A stretch of DNA of 64,000 nt from Hyposmocoma kahamanoa (GCF_003589595.1 NW_020653856.1:1580096-1644095), one strand, 5' to 3'. Counted from the first letter of the stretch, positions 52,850 through 63,450 are shown. A program made the numbers and translations. The notes: generated from the sequence alone by a model not told the origin.

Positions 52850-53015
52850 AATGTAATTGATAAATGTATACAAATTTCAATTTAAAAAGAGCGACCCCTA
52901 GAGTTTCATGGTCATTCTTCTCAGGGGAATCTGCATTACGAATGAGTGGTAGAGTTTAATCAATCTGACGGTTTGAAGTACAATTTGCTTACCTATGAAA
53001 GAAATATGATTTGAG
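52850..53015 (+). mobile_element. LINE-B 3' tail copy, just upstream of the host exon
   Basis: AGAGTTTCATGGTCATTCTT, CTCAGGGGAATCTGCATTAC, then GCTTACCTATGAAAGAAATA and TGATTTGAG. Diverged, and ends about 70 bp before the exon's splice acceptor. Confidence 0.55.
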
Positions 53016-53082
53016 TTTTTTTTTGTTTGGAAATCGCAAGATCATAGACATTTTAAATGTCAGTTTTTGTTTTCTTTTTCAG

Positions 53083-53262
53083 GTATATTCTCCATCGGCA
53101 AGGTCCTCAACTTCTTTCCTGTCGGTGGTGAGCGCGAGTGCCAGCCCTCGTCGTACAATGGCTTCGCCCTCGCCGGTATCTGCCTCAATGCCTATGATTG
53201 CCGTCAGCGTGAAGGCACCGCCGGCGGAGACTGCGCACGCGGCCTAGGCGTCTGCTGTGTCT
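53083..53262 (+). CDS. Internal exon of a secreted cysteine-rich (CUB-protein-type) host gene
   Basis: Acceptor TTTTGTTTTCTTTTTCAG ends at 53082 and the donor GTAAGT starts at 53263. The 180-bp exon is phase 1 at both ends. It encodes 59 complete residues with no stop: IFSIGKVLNFFPVGGEREC, QPSSYNGFALAGIC, LNAYDCRQREGTAGGDC, ARGLGVCCV. Six cysteines are spaced C-x13-C-x5-C-x10-C-x6-CC. The pattern '[NDG]G.C....EC...GGTA.G.CA.GFGVCCV' is the N-terminal module that precedes a CUB domain in many secreted insect proteins. It is recalled from memory, not checked. Third positions are GC-rich, unlike the surroundings, as expected for a selected exon. The upstream exon (signal peptide) and downstream exons (CUB domain) were not located. 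The product is probably extracellular; function unknown. Confidence 0.8.
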
Positions 53263-54125
53263 GTAAGTAATGATTGATTTTCATCATCACCATACAGGAG
53301 TCACGCTTATCGGTACGAAATTTCATTAAGCCGGTTAGAAAAATCTTTATATAAGAGCGAAAAAAGACGCAAGTTTCGCGTCTGCGGTCCTTAATATTTA
53401 AACGTATTACACCATACTATAGTATCTACGTACAATATGTACTTAAGAAATTAAGACAAATGCATCTATTCTTGTAGAGAAACTTGAAAAGCAAAATAAT
53501 GTTTGATGTGCTACTTTCGTCTTACTTTCACGTTTTGAAATCTAGGTTTTTCAGTCACAAATAGACAATGCTCGTGCAATAAACTTAGAGACATATTTAT
53601 TTACATAAATTTTGTATCCACTTGATTGCTTACCAACTTTAAATTTTATGGTATTGTTATATACCTATTACGCACACTTTGCTAATGCATTTCATATTAT
53701 GATATTAAATACTTGTGTTCTTCGAAGAATTCAATGCTGACGATTCATTTCGGTTCCTAGTTAATAACACGGCAGAATTGAGATCAGTATGTATAGATGT
53801 GTGCCTTAAAATCATAGCGAAAGAAATAAAAGGCGATCACAAAATAACGAACGTTATTACAATAAAAAAAAACAGATCTCATTAATAAGATATAGACACA
53901 AAAGCTGCGAATTTACTAAACAATATGGCTGCTCAAAAGAATGCGCGTCGTTAGACATAATTGAAGAACATCGTTCAGAAAATAGTATTCTAGAAGTAAA
54001 TCTTGTTGCTCGCAGTTACATCTATTGGAATAATAATGATAAAGATATAGACGATAAAGTTAAAGCTTGCGAAAAGGAACTCACAAAAGCTGCAATACAC
54101 AGCTGACAACTTCAATCCATTTAGA
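53263..54125 (+). other. Presumed intron, no element recognised
   Basis: Follows the donor of the 53083-53262 exon. A+T-rich; nothing coding identified on either strand. Confidence 0.45.
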
Positions 54126-54129
54126 TTTG

Positions 54130-54440
54130 GTAAACATCATTGTAGATGTATTTTCCGAGTTGGTAGAAATAATTCCGAAAAAACTTCTGCAAACTCAATT
54201 TGCATACAAAAACTAAAAGAGATTTTCTGCACATTTGGAACCTTTTCACGTTTTAGTGACCGCTGACAATTTGTTTCACAATTTAACGACTTTCGAACAT
54301 CCTATAGGATTGTACATTAAAAAAAACGTTAAACTCTTACAAACTCGCTGCAAACGGACAAGCAGAGCATTTGTGTAATTAATTATAAGAGGTGAATAAC
54401 GGCGTTGTAGAGAAGCTGAAAACATAGTCGCGGTCATGAT
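54130..54440 (+). pseudogene. Gypsy-type LTR retrotransposon, integrase core remnant
   Basis: In one frame: KTSANSICIQKLKEIFCTFG, TFSRFSDR, stop, QFVSQFNDFRTSYRIVH, then stops and a decayed tail. The order follows 'K...V...L..IF..FG...R..SDRGT.F.S..F..F....GI.H', the second-aspartate region of retroviral-type integrases. It is full of stops and shifts; no LTR or RT part was found beside it. Weak but consistent resemblance. Confidence 0.5.
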
Positions 54441-55040
54441 CTTTTGGGAACCTTTTGGGAAATACGAACCAACCAATGCAAATGCAATTACGAAAGATAT
54501 TTTCAACTTATCAACCGGTCAGACCGCGGTGAGCTGAACGAGACAAAATCCAATTTCGACATCAGGTGCAGGTTTGCAACTACTCGTCGAAATTGAAGTT
54601 TGCTGTAATTACATGGTGAGTCAATAACCGTGTCGCCTACAGACAATTGTTTTGCTAATGATGTACCCTTAAAATTTAGTTAGGGTTTGCTTTTTCTCAT
54701 CATATCGATGTTTTACACTATAATTCTTGGCATTGTGGTGGAAGGATTTGATAATCGGCGTAAAGTACTCGGTTCGAATTTTTGATATTATTTTATAAAG
54801 TCAAGACTTTTCCTCGATTTTATTTCATTTCACTTTACTAACTACATCATATTTCAATCTGGCAACACTTGTATTGAATAAACTTGAATTTTCCGCGATT
54901 GGTTAATGTAAAAAAACGATTAACCAATTGCGGCATTCTGTGCGAGAGAATTGAGAGTGTCGTTATTTGTGGAAATAAATAAAAGTTGTCTAGTATTTAC
55001 TGTATCAACGAGTATTCTTTGTACAACAAGAACCTATTTC
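54441..55040. other. Unassigned, with one tRNA-like box
   Basis: 54735-54785 (TGGTGGAAGGATTTGATAAT, CTCGGTTCGAATTTTTG) resembles a degenerate SINE head. The rest is not recognised. Confidence 0.4.
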
Positions 55041-55165
55041 TCACCGACTTCAAAAAATAAGGAGGTTATATGTTTGGCTAAATGTATGTTTTATGTATGT
55101 TCACCGATTTCTCCGTCAATTGTGGACCGATTTTGCAAATTCTTTTTTGTTTGAAAGGCCATACT
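55040..55165 (+). repeat. Dispersed repeat E, partial copy
   Basis: CACCGACTTCAAAAAATAAG, GAGGTTATATGTTTGGCTAA, GTTCACCGATTTCTCCGTCA, ATTGTGGACCGATTTTG. Confidence 0.65.
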
Positions 55166-55900
55166 GTACTCTCGAGTTAAAGTAAGTAAGTTTGTAAACT
55201 AGCCTTGGCTGGCACGGACTCCAGAAAGAACTGATGTAATTGTGTTAAATAAACCAACAAACAAACAAAACGAAACAAGACAAAAGTAAATCAAACGTAT
55301 TACGTGCTTTGTTGTCATTTGGATTAAATCTGTATTTTGTTATTTTTCGCTTTTTAGTGTACTGACTTTTTATGGTTCTTGAAGATGGTCGAATTTTTTT
55401 TTAAAGTTTGTTTCTTATTATTGCAAAGCAAAGCCAAGACAATATAAGATCTTAAGTCTACTTAGTTTGAGAAGAAATAGGCAGAGCGATCTCACCTCTC
55501 CAGGTGGCTTCTGCACGGGCAAACATCGTCCCAGCTGCCGCCAGTCAATGATTTTGCAAATTGTATTCCAACTTACGCTTAATAATACACATATTAATAT
55601 AATCAAACCCACACTATTGTATTATTAGATACAGATGCGGATTAATCAAAAACCAATCAACGTTCTGGTATAATCCAAAATTTCCTGCCTTTGATTAATA
55701 ACACCTACCAACCTATTAGAGTCATATTTGAAAATTTTGTGTACCTAAATAAACTAAAAACCGGACTTAACGCCAAAAGGCTTTAGGAAGACGATTAATT
55801 TTAAAATAAATGAATAATAATAGTAGTAATAAACACTGAAGATACTAAGTAAATATTTTTGGAATTAGAAATTATGATTATTATATTAACAGGAGGCAAA
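55166..55900. other. No gene recognised
   Basis: Unassigned A+T-rich DNA. Confidence 0.45.
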
Positions 55901-55990
55901 TGGAGGTGTCTCAGCTGAAGCAATTCAGGACAGTCGCGGCGCTGGTTTTCAGTTACCCTCTTGTCACTAAGATGGATTGCGGGACATGAG

Positions 55991-56228
55991 TAGTGTTGGG
56001 AATATTACGAATCACAATAAAACACCGACAATAGAATACACACTTAGTTTATTCGTAAGGCCTACGTATTATGATATGTTAACATCAAAAGCCGCGCGGT
56101 CGGAGCGCGGCGGGCGGAACTCTATACAACACGTACAAACGCTGGGTCGCGGACGCGCGAACTGAACGCAGGCGGAGATCTGTCGCCGGCGCACGCCGCG
56201 GTGCGCATGCGTGGTGAGTGTATCATGG
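55991..56228 (-). mobile_element. Possible solo LTR
   Basis: Read on the minus strand, a GC-rich promoter-like part (56090-56215, with CCGCGGCGTGCGCCGGCGAC) is followed by AATAAA (complement of 56048-56053), about 55 bases and a terminal ATTACGA-complement...CCCAACA. It could run from a TGATACACTCACC start to this CA end. U3/R/U5-like order and composition suggest an LTR; no target duplication was found, so an ordinary GC island is the alternative. Confidence 0.35.
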
Positions 56229-56260
56229 CTCGTGGATGGTTGCGTGCGCAGATTTTGTCC

Positions 56261-57630
56261 TTATAGTAGTATCGAAGGCAGGGCTATAATATTATAAATA
56301 TTTAAATTTTGATCTATTGAATAAATCCGATTGAATACATCTAATACAAACAAAATGCAAATATGATTTTTCTGATATAAATTAAATTACTCTTAATGCT
56401 AACCAAGGTGTGGGTGTGTAAGTGTGCGCGCGCAAGGGCAGTGTATACTGTACATTATAGTAGTAGGGTCTAATTGAAGAAATCCTTTAATTACAAGAAT
56501 TTCCAGCTAGCGTGTGTCAGATTTTTCACAGTTTTTGACAGTTAGTCAAAGAAGTTTGTCGCTAGATGGCCCTGACTAAACATCAAGTGATTCCTGAATG
56601 GCAGTGTTAATTAACATTTTCTGATAAATACTCACGAGTATTTCGTATTAAGATGTGGCGAAAGGCTGTGCTTAACTACATTCAGCTACCGGACGGTTTC
56701 TGCAGCTCGTCCTTATATCTCGTGGTGCAATCAAAGCCGCCAGCAGCCAACTGCAAAATATCCTTAAAAAATTAGGTCGTTTATGTTACTATGATCCTCG
56801 TTAAAAGCATCTAAGGTAAGCACCCATCGTTTCGGACACATCACAAGAACATCTGCAGCGAGGTTTTTTTTATAAATCTGCGCCCACCCGAACTTGACGC
56901 GGACTCTGCGCTGCACTAACAGCTGCATGCATACAGTTGTCGATTCTTAGGCGGCCTTACACGGTCCGTGATTTTTTTATATAATCGCACGGCTGGCGAC
57001 TACCGATAGCCACACACCGACTCCGCCCTTTCATATTAATAATACGAAACAGGTTTTATTGGGATAAGAGTTAAAAGATAGTGGTTTATGTTTTAAGTAA
57101 TTGCCATAGAAATAACTCAAGCGACCGATAGAGGCATTTTAGGGTTTAATTTAATTTTTTTTTTAGGTTTAAAATTTCATTGTTATAATATGGTAGATAT
57201 ACGTTGGTCAATAAACAAAAAAGCGGACTTTCGGGAAATGGTCTTTAACGTTTCTGAAAATAAGTTTAAATTTGCAAAAGCGAGATGGTATTTTAGCTTC
57301 ATTTAACGGGCGATATATTTTTAATATAAGGAATGAATTATTATTCTTAGTATCTATTAAAAATGTTCTATAAATTTGGTATACAATTACGAGTTTATGA
57401 GCTAGTGTTGTTTTGAAACAATGTATTTGAGTACAAAATTGACAAACCACGCGGGCACAAATTGGCTTTTATGTCATGTCTACAGATTTATTAATATTAA
57501 AACCTTATTTATTAATATTAGACCTTGGGTTTGATTTATTAATATTAAAATAGCCGGTGGTGGTCCAGTGGGAGAACCATTGCTTTCAATTCAGGCTTTA
57601 ACTTCGAAATAGACTTTAACTTATTACATA
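56261..57630. other. No gene recognised
   Basis: Unassigned. 56405-56450 has a GTGTGTAAGTGTGCGCGCGC low-complexity stretch. The text near 56660-56750 has a coding-like look but no recognisable family. Confidence 0.4.
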
Positions 57631-57633
57631 TGT

Positions 57634-57770
57634 CGAGTTCTTAGGTTTTCGCGATTGTTACACATAGGAAATGATATTTTTTTTGGATCTAAATCGTGTA
57701 TATTTGTTTTTTCAAACAAACCAACGGTTCGGGACCTTTATAGTTCCCTTGGTCGTGGCGCTTCGAAGAC
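57634..57770 (-). mobile_element. PLE terminal repeat, 5'-truncated
   Basis: GAGTTCTTAGGTTTTCGCGA, TTACACATAGGAAATGA, TTGTTTTTTCAAACAAACCA, GGGACCTTTATAGTTCC: the first 130 bases of the PLE end, then unrelated sequence. Confidence 0.7.
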
Positions 57771-58390
57771 CTTAAGAACAAACGCGCCCTAAATGCATCG
57801 ACTTTGTCAGCCGTGATTATTGAACCTGGAATGAACCTGAGACATTGGCGTAGGTTACTCAATAGTTACTACGTAATAAATACATCGCTCTCGTACGCAA
57901 TCGAAAATACCTACGCTATAATAGCCTACTAAATCTGACTAATGACACCAGGCGCTGACTGCGAGGAAAAAGGAACCTAAGGTCGCGCCCATAGAGGTGA
58001 AAATAACGTTGTACGCCGGGTGCAGTCGTGCGGAGCCGAATGCTATTAAATCAGATTTGTATTAGCGCTTGTGCCGACGTCGGTACACTCAGCGGTACTA
58101 ATCGAAAAAAATGTTTAATTTCCTTGTTAGATACATTTATGAATAGTTATTTCATTGAATATGTTTATAATGGTGTTAAATTTTTGCTACCATGGTATTC
58201 CATAACCACGGCACCACGTTGAGGCACCAGTTGCTGGTTCGAGTCCAGTCGTACCAAAAGGTTTTTTCTTCTGTATTTGTTTAATCTGTGTATCAATAAT
58301 TTTACATTACTGAAATTTTTGTAAGTTTAATAGCGTTATTCCTCGAGAACAGTGAAGGGAAATATCGTAATGAAATTTGCTGAACGAAAA
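57771..58390. other. No gene recognised
   Basis: 58210-58260 contains TTGCTGGTTCGAGTCCAGTC, a B-box-like word with a T-run after it, probably a SINE remnant. The rest is unassigned. Confidence 0.4.
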
Positions 58391-58392
58391 TT

Positions 58393-58700
58393 AGTAGCAG
58401 TAGCGCTCCTTGTGAAAGAGTTCGTCCAGGTAACTACTGCCACCCCTTTTTTTTTAACTACTGCCACCTTACCTATTTCTGCCGCCAAGCAGTAATGTCA
58501 GCATTATTGTATTCTGGTTTTGAAGGGTAAGGGTGCCGGTGAAATTACTGGCACATGGGACTGGTCAACTTACGTCACAGGGTGACGGGCGCAGTGGCAA
58601 AGCCCCTCAGATCGTTGCGATTTAAAACTCTGGGTGGCACTGCGACTGTTATGGGTAGGCGTGTTGTTCGCTCGTCACTTAATATTATAAAAATAAGAAC
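58393..58700 (+). mobile_element. LINE-A 3' tail copy, near full UTR
   Basis: GTAGCAGTAGCGCTCCTTGT through TTTCTGCCGCCAAGCAGTAA and GAAATTACTGGCACATGGGA to CGTCACTTAATATTATAAAA. A short duplication (ACTACTGCCACC twice, with an inserted T-run) lies at 58432-58466. Confidence 0.85.
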
Positions 58701-58736
58701 GAGTTCATCCAGAGTAGTACTGCCTTACCTATTTAA

Positions 58737-58912
58737 AAAACCTTTAGAGGTGCAATATTTTCTTCAAATTTCAATGAGACTGCAATTGAGGTACACCTTT
58801 CCAATAAAAAAAAAATCAAAATCGGTTCACAAACGCCGGAATAATCGCGTAACATATAACCAGAAAAAAACAGCTGAAATGAGAATATCCTCCTTTTTTG
58901 AAGTCGGTTAAA
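58737..58912 (-). repeat. Dispersed repeat E, inverse copy
   Basis: AATCAAAATCGGTTCACAAA, CGCCGGAATAATCGCGTAAC and the inverted start TCCTTTTTTGAAGTCGGTTA. Confidence 0.7.
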
Positions 58913-59460
58913 AAGCATTTCAGACGTATGATCACCATGTGCCTTAGTATACTAAGGATACGATATCGGTATAAGTTGTCAACAATGTTTATTAAAAAAT
59001 TAAACCATATGGCGTTTACATAGAGTTTAAATTTGAAAGCAAGTGTTTGTGTAACTTAATCAGCACCTGAGTGTACCTACACCATCCAACAATATGTACT
59101 ACAGGGACATAAATCTGGAAACAACCATTTCAACTAATTTAACTTTATAATATAACCACACAATAATACTGAGTCTTTATTGTTAAACATAAACTGGGCA
59201 GTTAAACTAGTGAGTAGAGGTTCTTGTAATATCACTGGGTTCACTGTTTATTTCTATTTGTTGTTTTGAATTGTTTAAGTTTTCTTGTTTGTGTGTTAAC
59301 TTGTGAGGTGAGTCATTATGTTTTTTAACCACTGACGGAAAAGGAGGAGAGGAGTTACAAGTTTGATGATTTTGTTTGTTTATGTGTGACTGTCTGTCAG
59401 TGGCATCATAACTTCCGAACGGGTGGACTAATTTCAAAACGGTTTTTTTTATTTATAACA
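58913..59460. other. No gene recognised
   Basis: Unassigned A+T-rich DNA. Confidence 0.45.
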
Positions 59461-59462
59461 TT

Positions 59463-59700
59463 AACCTATTTTTACCGCCTGGCGGTAAAGTTAGCATTAC
59501 AGCGTTCCAGTTTTGAAGGGTGCTGGTGAAATTACAGGCATATGGGACTTGTCAACTTATGTCTCAGGGTGATTGGCGCAGTGGCAGTGCCCTTCAGATC
59601 TTTGCGATTTAAAGCTCTTAGTCTTCTGCAATTGCTATGGATAGGCGTGTCTATACCACAAGGCCCACGACTGGTCACTTAGTATCATATAAAAAACTGT
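59463..59700 (+). mobile_element. LINE-A 3' tail copy
   Basis: CCTATTTTTACCGCCTGGCG, TCCAGTTTTGAAGGGTGCTG, ACAGGCATATGGGACTTGTC to CTGGTCACTTAGTATCATAT. Confidence 0.8.
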
Positions 59701-59734
59701 TATTTTACATACTGTTTACCTATATAAGAGAGAG

Positions 59735-60185
59735 AGTCGAGAGTTCCTTGGAGACAACGTGCTCCCCGGTACGACCAAGGTACGGCGGACGTCCGGGCCG
59801 AGAGTTCCGCCAGTGATACACCTTCACCGTCGTCTTTGGCAAACCTGGACTTGTGTATAGACTCGCCGGGGCTTGTGGTTAACTGCAGGGATGAACGTTC
59901 GCCTACAGGTAGGATGTGGCCGGGGTTAATCGCGCGCGCACTAGCATGTCTTAGAAGGGAGACCGCTAGACGAGGGCCTAATGGCGAGAAGACGCGCGGG
60001 GCACGTGAGTTGCCCTTTAAGTCGTTAGCTATGTCCGGACATTGTCGCCGGACAATGCTACGGCTGTCTCCGGCACTAAACCGGAGAGCTAGTAGAGAAT
60101 GAGCTAGACATCCTCCGGTCCCTCCAGGCGGGCATGCTCGTGCAGGTCATAGTGCCTTTCTCGTATACCCTACACCCCGACTAGA
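59735..60185 (+). other. GC-rich, coding-like island of unknown origin
   Basis: Abruptly GC-rich compared with its surroundings. One open frame covers 59836-60102 (88 codons, LANLDLCIDSPGLVVNCRDE..., arginine-rich) without an ATG at its start. Beyond its stop another frame reads ELDILRSLQAGMLVQVIVPF before a stop at about 60181. It lies between two LINE-A 3' ends (59463-59700 and 60215-60250), so it may be transduced or inserted retroelement sequence. No domain recognised. Confidence 0.4.
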
Positions 60186-60214
60186 AGCACTTTAGAAAAG
60201 TTCATTTTCCAAAT

Positions 60215-60252
60215 TGGTCCGTGCGTTCCGTCACTTGATACCATAAAAAAAA
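60215..60252 (+). mobile_element. LINE-A extreme 3' end
   Basis: GTGCGTTCCGTCACTTGATA followed by CCATAAAAAAAAA: the last 30 bases and the A-run. Confidence 0.6.
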
Positions 60253-60705
60253 ACTACAGCAAAATTACAACAAGAAACTCTGAGAAAGTTTTTTCGGGTG
60301 TTAATTATACAGGGCTAAGAGCATGAGAAATTAAACTCTATGCTGCTTATGATAAGAACGGTTATAAAGTTGATAATGTTTAATTCGTTCACGAATGAAT
60401 TATGAATTGTGTGTATATTACTACAAATATTTAGGTTGTTATGCTTATTATATTCAAATTCCGACACAGTAAAGATAATTAGACTAGAACAAATTCCTCT
60501 TTACTCTCACACGCATATAACTAAATATTTTATTTCTATCCACTTGCGGCAGTGACCTTGACGATAGTGATGTAATAGAAAGTGTATCGTGTATCAGTAA
60601 ACTGGCAACCGGTACTATCTCAATTTTGACAACTGTACAGGATGAAGAAAAAAACTGTTATATAGCACCTGGTTTATCTAATAAAAACGCGTAGTGTACA
60701 TATAT
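60253..60705. other. No feature recognised
   Basis: Unassigned A+T-rich DNA. Confidence 0.45.
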
Positions 60706-60709
60706 CCAT

Positions 60710-60850
60710 TCAGAGCTTTAAATCGCAAAGTTGACAAGTCCCATGTAGGTACATGTAATTTCACCAGCACGGTTACCCTTCAAACCCGAAACACAGTAAT
60801 GGTCATATTACCTTTTGGCGGCAGAAATAGGTGAGATGGCAATATTTCTA
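60710..60850 (-). mobile_element. LINE-A 3' tail copy
   Basis: Minus strand pieces: AGAGCTTTAAATCGCAAAGT, then a jump to TTGACAAGTCCCATGTAG, CACCAGCACGGTTACCC and GGCGGCAGAAATAGGTGAG. Confidence 0.7.
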
Positions 60851-60919
60851 CTGTCTATTTTCTACTAAACAACATTCATACATATACACTTATACTTCAA
60901 CGTCCCCTATAAGCTGCCT

Positions 60920-61440
60920 CGCTTGAGTAGATACGTACTATTTTCAGTTAAGGGTAGTAGAAGCAACCTGGGTCACCACGCCACCATGAATCGGCTTCCA
61001 AGACAATATAACCTCCTGCAGAAGCAGGGTGATTGTGTCATCGACATTTTTTCGAATAGTCCTTCGCGATTTAAGCGCACAATCAAGGCTGCTCTCACGT
61101 CTGCGTCAATGTAGTTTCACACAAATTTTATTTGTGTGTATTTTGAAAATATTTTTAATTAGATTATCTTGTTTTTAATAGTTACTTTTTTTTAATACTA
61201 AGATTGTATTGCATTAATTGTACTTATTTATATTATGTCAGTTATGGCTTATTTTAGTTTATTTTATTTTTTTAATTTCTTTAGATCAACTAGTTTACTT
61301 TTTTTATGTTGTGTCCACATTTGCAGGTCGTGGCGACCTTTAATTGAGGCAGAATTTAGTATAAGTCTCTGTATCACTATTTCAACTTTGTTATATTTAA
61401 TTCATGTCTTGTTGGTTGTCCTAAATAATTAAATAAATAA
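60920..61440 (+). pseudogene. Non-LTR retrotransposon C-terminus and 3' UTR (family 6)
   Basis: A short open frame ends TMNRLPRQYNLLQKQGDCVI, DIFSNSPSRFKRTIKAAL, TSASM-stop at 61112-61114. 'P...YN.L....D.IDIF..S...FK..I...L' resembles the last residues of Jockey/CR1-type RT proteins. About 310 bases of T-rich UTR and a (TAAA)n tail at 61425-61441 follow, as in LINEs with microsatellite ends. Confidence 0.55.
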
Positions 61441-61446
61441 ATACTT

Positions 61447-61770
61447 CACGCCTTTTCCCCATTGGGGCAGGCAGAGACAACAGTCTTCCACTTGCTACGG
61501 TCCTGACATACATCTTTCGCCTCATCAACACGCGTCAGCAACATTGCTTTCATGCACACTCGTCGGTTACTCTTGATCTGGCCCTTCTTTAGGATGCCTC
61601 AATTTGGTCATGTTAAGTTCGTCTTGGTTAGGCCTTACCAACTTGTCCGCTCAAACTCACCTCATAAATCTGTTTCATCAATCTTCTTTTATTCATTCTC
61701 TCTACATGTCCGAACCATCTAAGCATCCCTTTCTCTATCTTTGCCACTATATTCTCTTCTAAAGAACATT
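61447..61770 (-). pseudogene. Non-LTR retrotransposon C-terminus (family 2)
   Basis: Minus strand from 61765: ENIVAKIEKGMLRWFGHVER, MNKRRLMKQIYEVSLSGQV, a stop region, then DVCQDRSKWKTVVSACPNGE, KA-stop at about 61447. Same family as 11549-11835 and better preserved at both ends; still carries a stop after GKA. Confidence 0.75.
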
Positions 61771-61824
61771 CGCTGAGTATAATATGCTTGTATGTCTAAT
61801 CTGACTAAAAATATGTCATTTATT

Positions 61825-61995
61825 TATCGAGTTCTTAAGTTTTCGCGATTGTTACACATAGGAAATGAAACTATTTTTCCGGATTTAAATCGCCCATCAA
61901 CTGTGACCATGGGACCTGTAAAGGGCCCGAAACGTCGGTTTGTTTGAAAAAACAAATATACGCGATTTAAATCCGGAAAATTAGTTTCATATCCT
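61825..61995 (+). mobile_element. Minimal PLE copy: terminal repeats only
   Basis: ATATGTCATTTATT at 61811-61824 and 61996-62009 bounds 171 bp. The insertion is an inverted terminal-repeat piece (61825-61893) joined directly to the terminal repeat in direct orientation (about 61894-61995). It has no coding sequence or 3' UTR. This has the same end structure as the 10272-10966 copy. Confidence 0.85.
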
Positions 61996-62009
61996 ATATG
62001 TCATTTATT

Positions 62010-62820
62010 GTTATGTCGAATCACAGATAATATAATACTATACTAGTAATAAGTAAGAGTTAGCCGGGTAGCGTGGTGCAAGTATCAAACAAGTCCAATT
62101 TCAAAGTAGTCGTTGAAAGTCACATCAATACCGAAAAAAATAAAAAATCCACAAATCATACACAAAAGAACCGTAAACGATTATGAAAGTTTAAAAATTT
62201 GACATTGACACATCAAGCGTTATGTTAGCTTCAAAATTCGTAGGAAATAAATAAATTACCTTATTTCCTTAACACTAAACTGTTGAATTTATATGAAAAT
62301 TCACGATGTCATTAAATAAATTTTATTCATTATATTATTTCAATTATGAATCCGGAATATATATATATATAATCCTAAGATGATACAATATTATCTCGTG
62401 AAAAACTAAAGGTTACTTAGTTTCTTGAATAAATAAAAAAAAATGCCATCTATACAATTTATGGCAAACTATCACGTCAAAGTAATCTATTGAAAAACCT
62501 CCAATCTTTTCAAAAACCTTTTTTGTTTTCACCAATTTTCAAAATTGCAAATAAATTTTAATTGATCGCTCCTAAAATGTTGTTTAAATAGTTTTACAAT
62601 TCGTTTTTATATTTTATACTTCTTATTTAATACGAAATATCTCAAATTTTGGAGATTAAATACTTAATATTTTTTATTTTGTCCAAGTGTCGCCATCTAC
62701 AATTTTAAATAAGAACTGCAGTTAATTTGTATGGATTGATACCCCATGGTCGAATGAAGTGCACCCGTTCTAAACTTGTTTCGTATACTTATGTATCATA
62801 ATACATAAGTATTATAATCT
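62010..62820. other. No gene recognised
   Basis: A+T-rich; (AT)n run at 62354-62372. Nothing assignable. Confidence 0.45.
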
Positions 62821-62824
62821 GTCT

Positions 62825-62975
62825 CCATGGGCCGGTAACCATGTCTGACTGCCACGCAGAGATCCACGGTTCGATTCCCGGGCCAGGAGAAATATTTGTA
62901 TGGCTTACATTTATTCCTTTCGTAAATTTGGGGTGTAATTTGTCTGTGAGTGTGCGTTATTAATATTATATTATA
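62825..62975 (+). mobile_element. SINE-1 copy
   Basis: Head at 62830-62885 (GGCCGGTAACCATGTCTGAC, B-box GGTTCGATTCC) and a body with an internal deletion after GGGTGTAATTTGTCTGTGAG; tail ATTAATATTATATTA. Confidence 0.75.
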
Positions 62976-63338
62976 CTTAATCCACAGGCAATTCCAGTTA
63001 TATGATTGGTTATAAGCTATGAATGGCACTTTAATTGGATTGCAGGATTATGTTGCCACATTGATATATGATTCGATTTGTGAGCTGTTGTATAGTTATT
63101 CAATAAAAAAAAAATACAAGTCATGACGAAAAACATCTATGACGTAACCATTGTAGCTGCAACCCTGTTTTCCAGCTGTAAAGCCGGAAGTCGGACTGTA
63201 GCCGACACGATACAAATGGTGTTAAAGCTTCAAGATAGCGGTTATAAATTTGGCGAGGAACGTTGGGCCAACTAGCTTATTTGTTCCAGTTATATTTTAT
63301 TCAAAAGCAGTGGTAGCCTCGTAGGAGAACATTATTCT
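62976..63338. other. No feature recognised
   Basis: Unassigned A+T-rich DNA. Confidence 0.45.
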
Positions 63339-63339
63339 C

Positions 63340-63450
63340 GGTTGACTTTTTTTATGATGTCCATAGACGGGACAAACAAGTCGTGAATCTGGTGGTAAGC
63401 GATACGCCTGTCTATAACAGTTGCAGTGTTACTCAAAGCTTTTAGGCGAT
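63340..63450 (-). mobile_element. LINE-A tail fragment
   Basis: Minus strand: GACGGGACAAACAAGTCGTG, TGGTGGTAAGCGATACGCCT, AACAGTTGCAGTGTTACTCA. Confidence 0.7.

Noticed and set aside
52742..52885. First exon for the CUB-type gene
   Set aside because: There is an ATG and about 47 codons, but no signal-peptide-like start and no convincing donor before the stop.
56640..56760. Downstream CUB-domain exon
   Set aside because: A few residues (NYIQLPDGF) look suggestive in one frame, but no acceptor/donor pair and no cysteine pattern support it.
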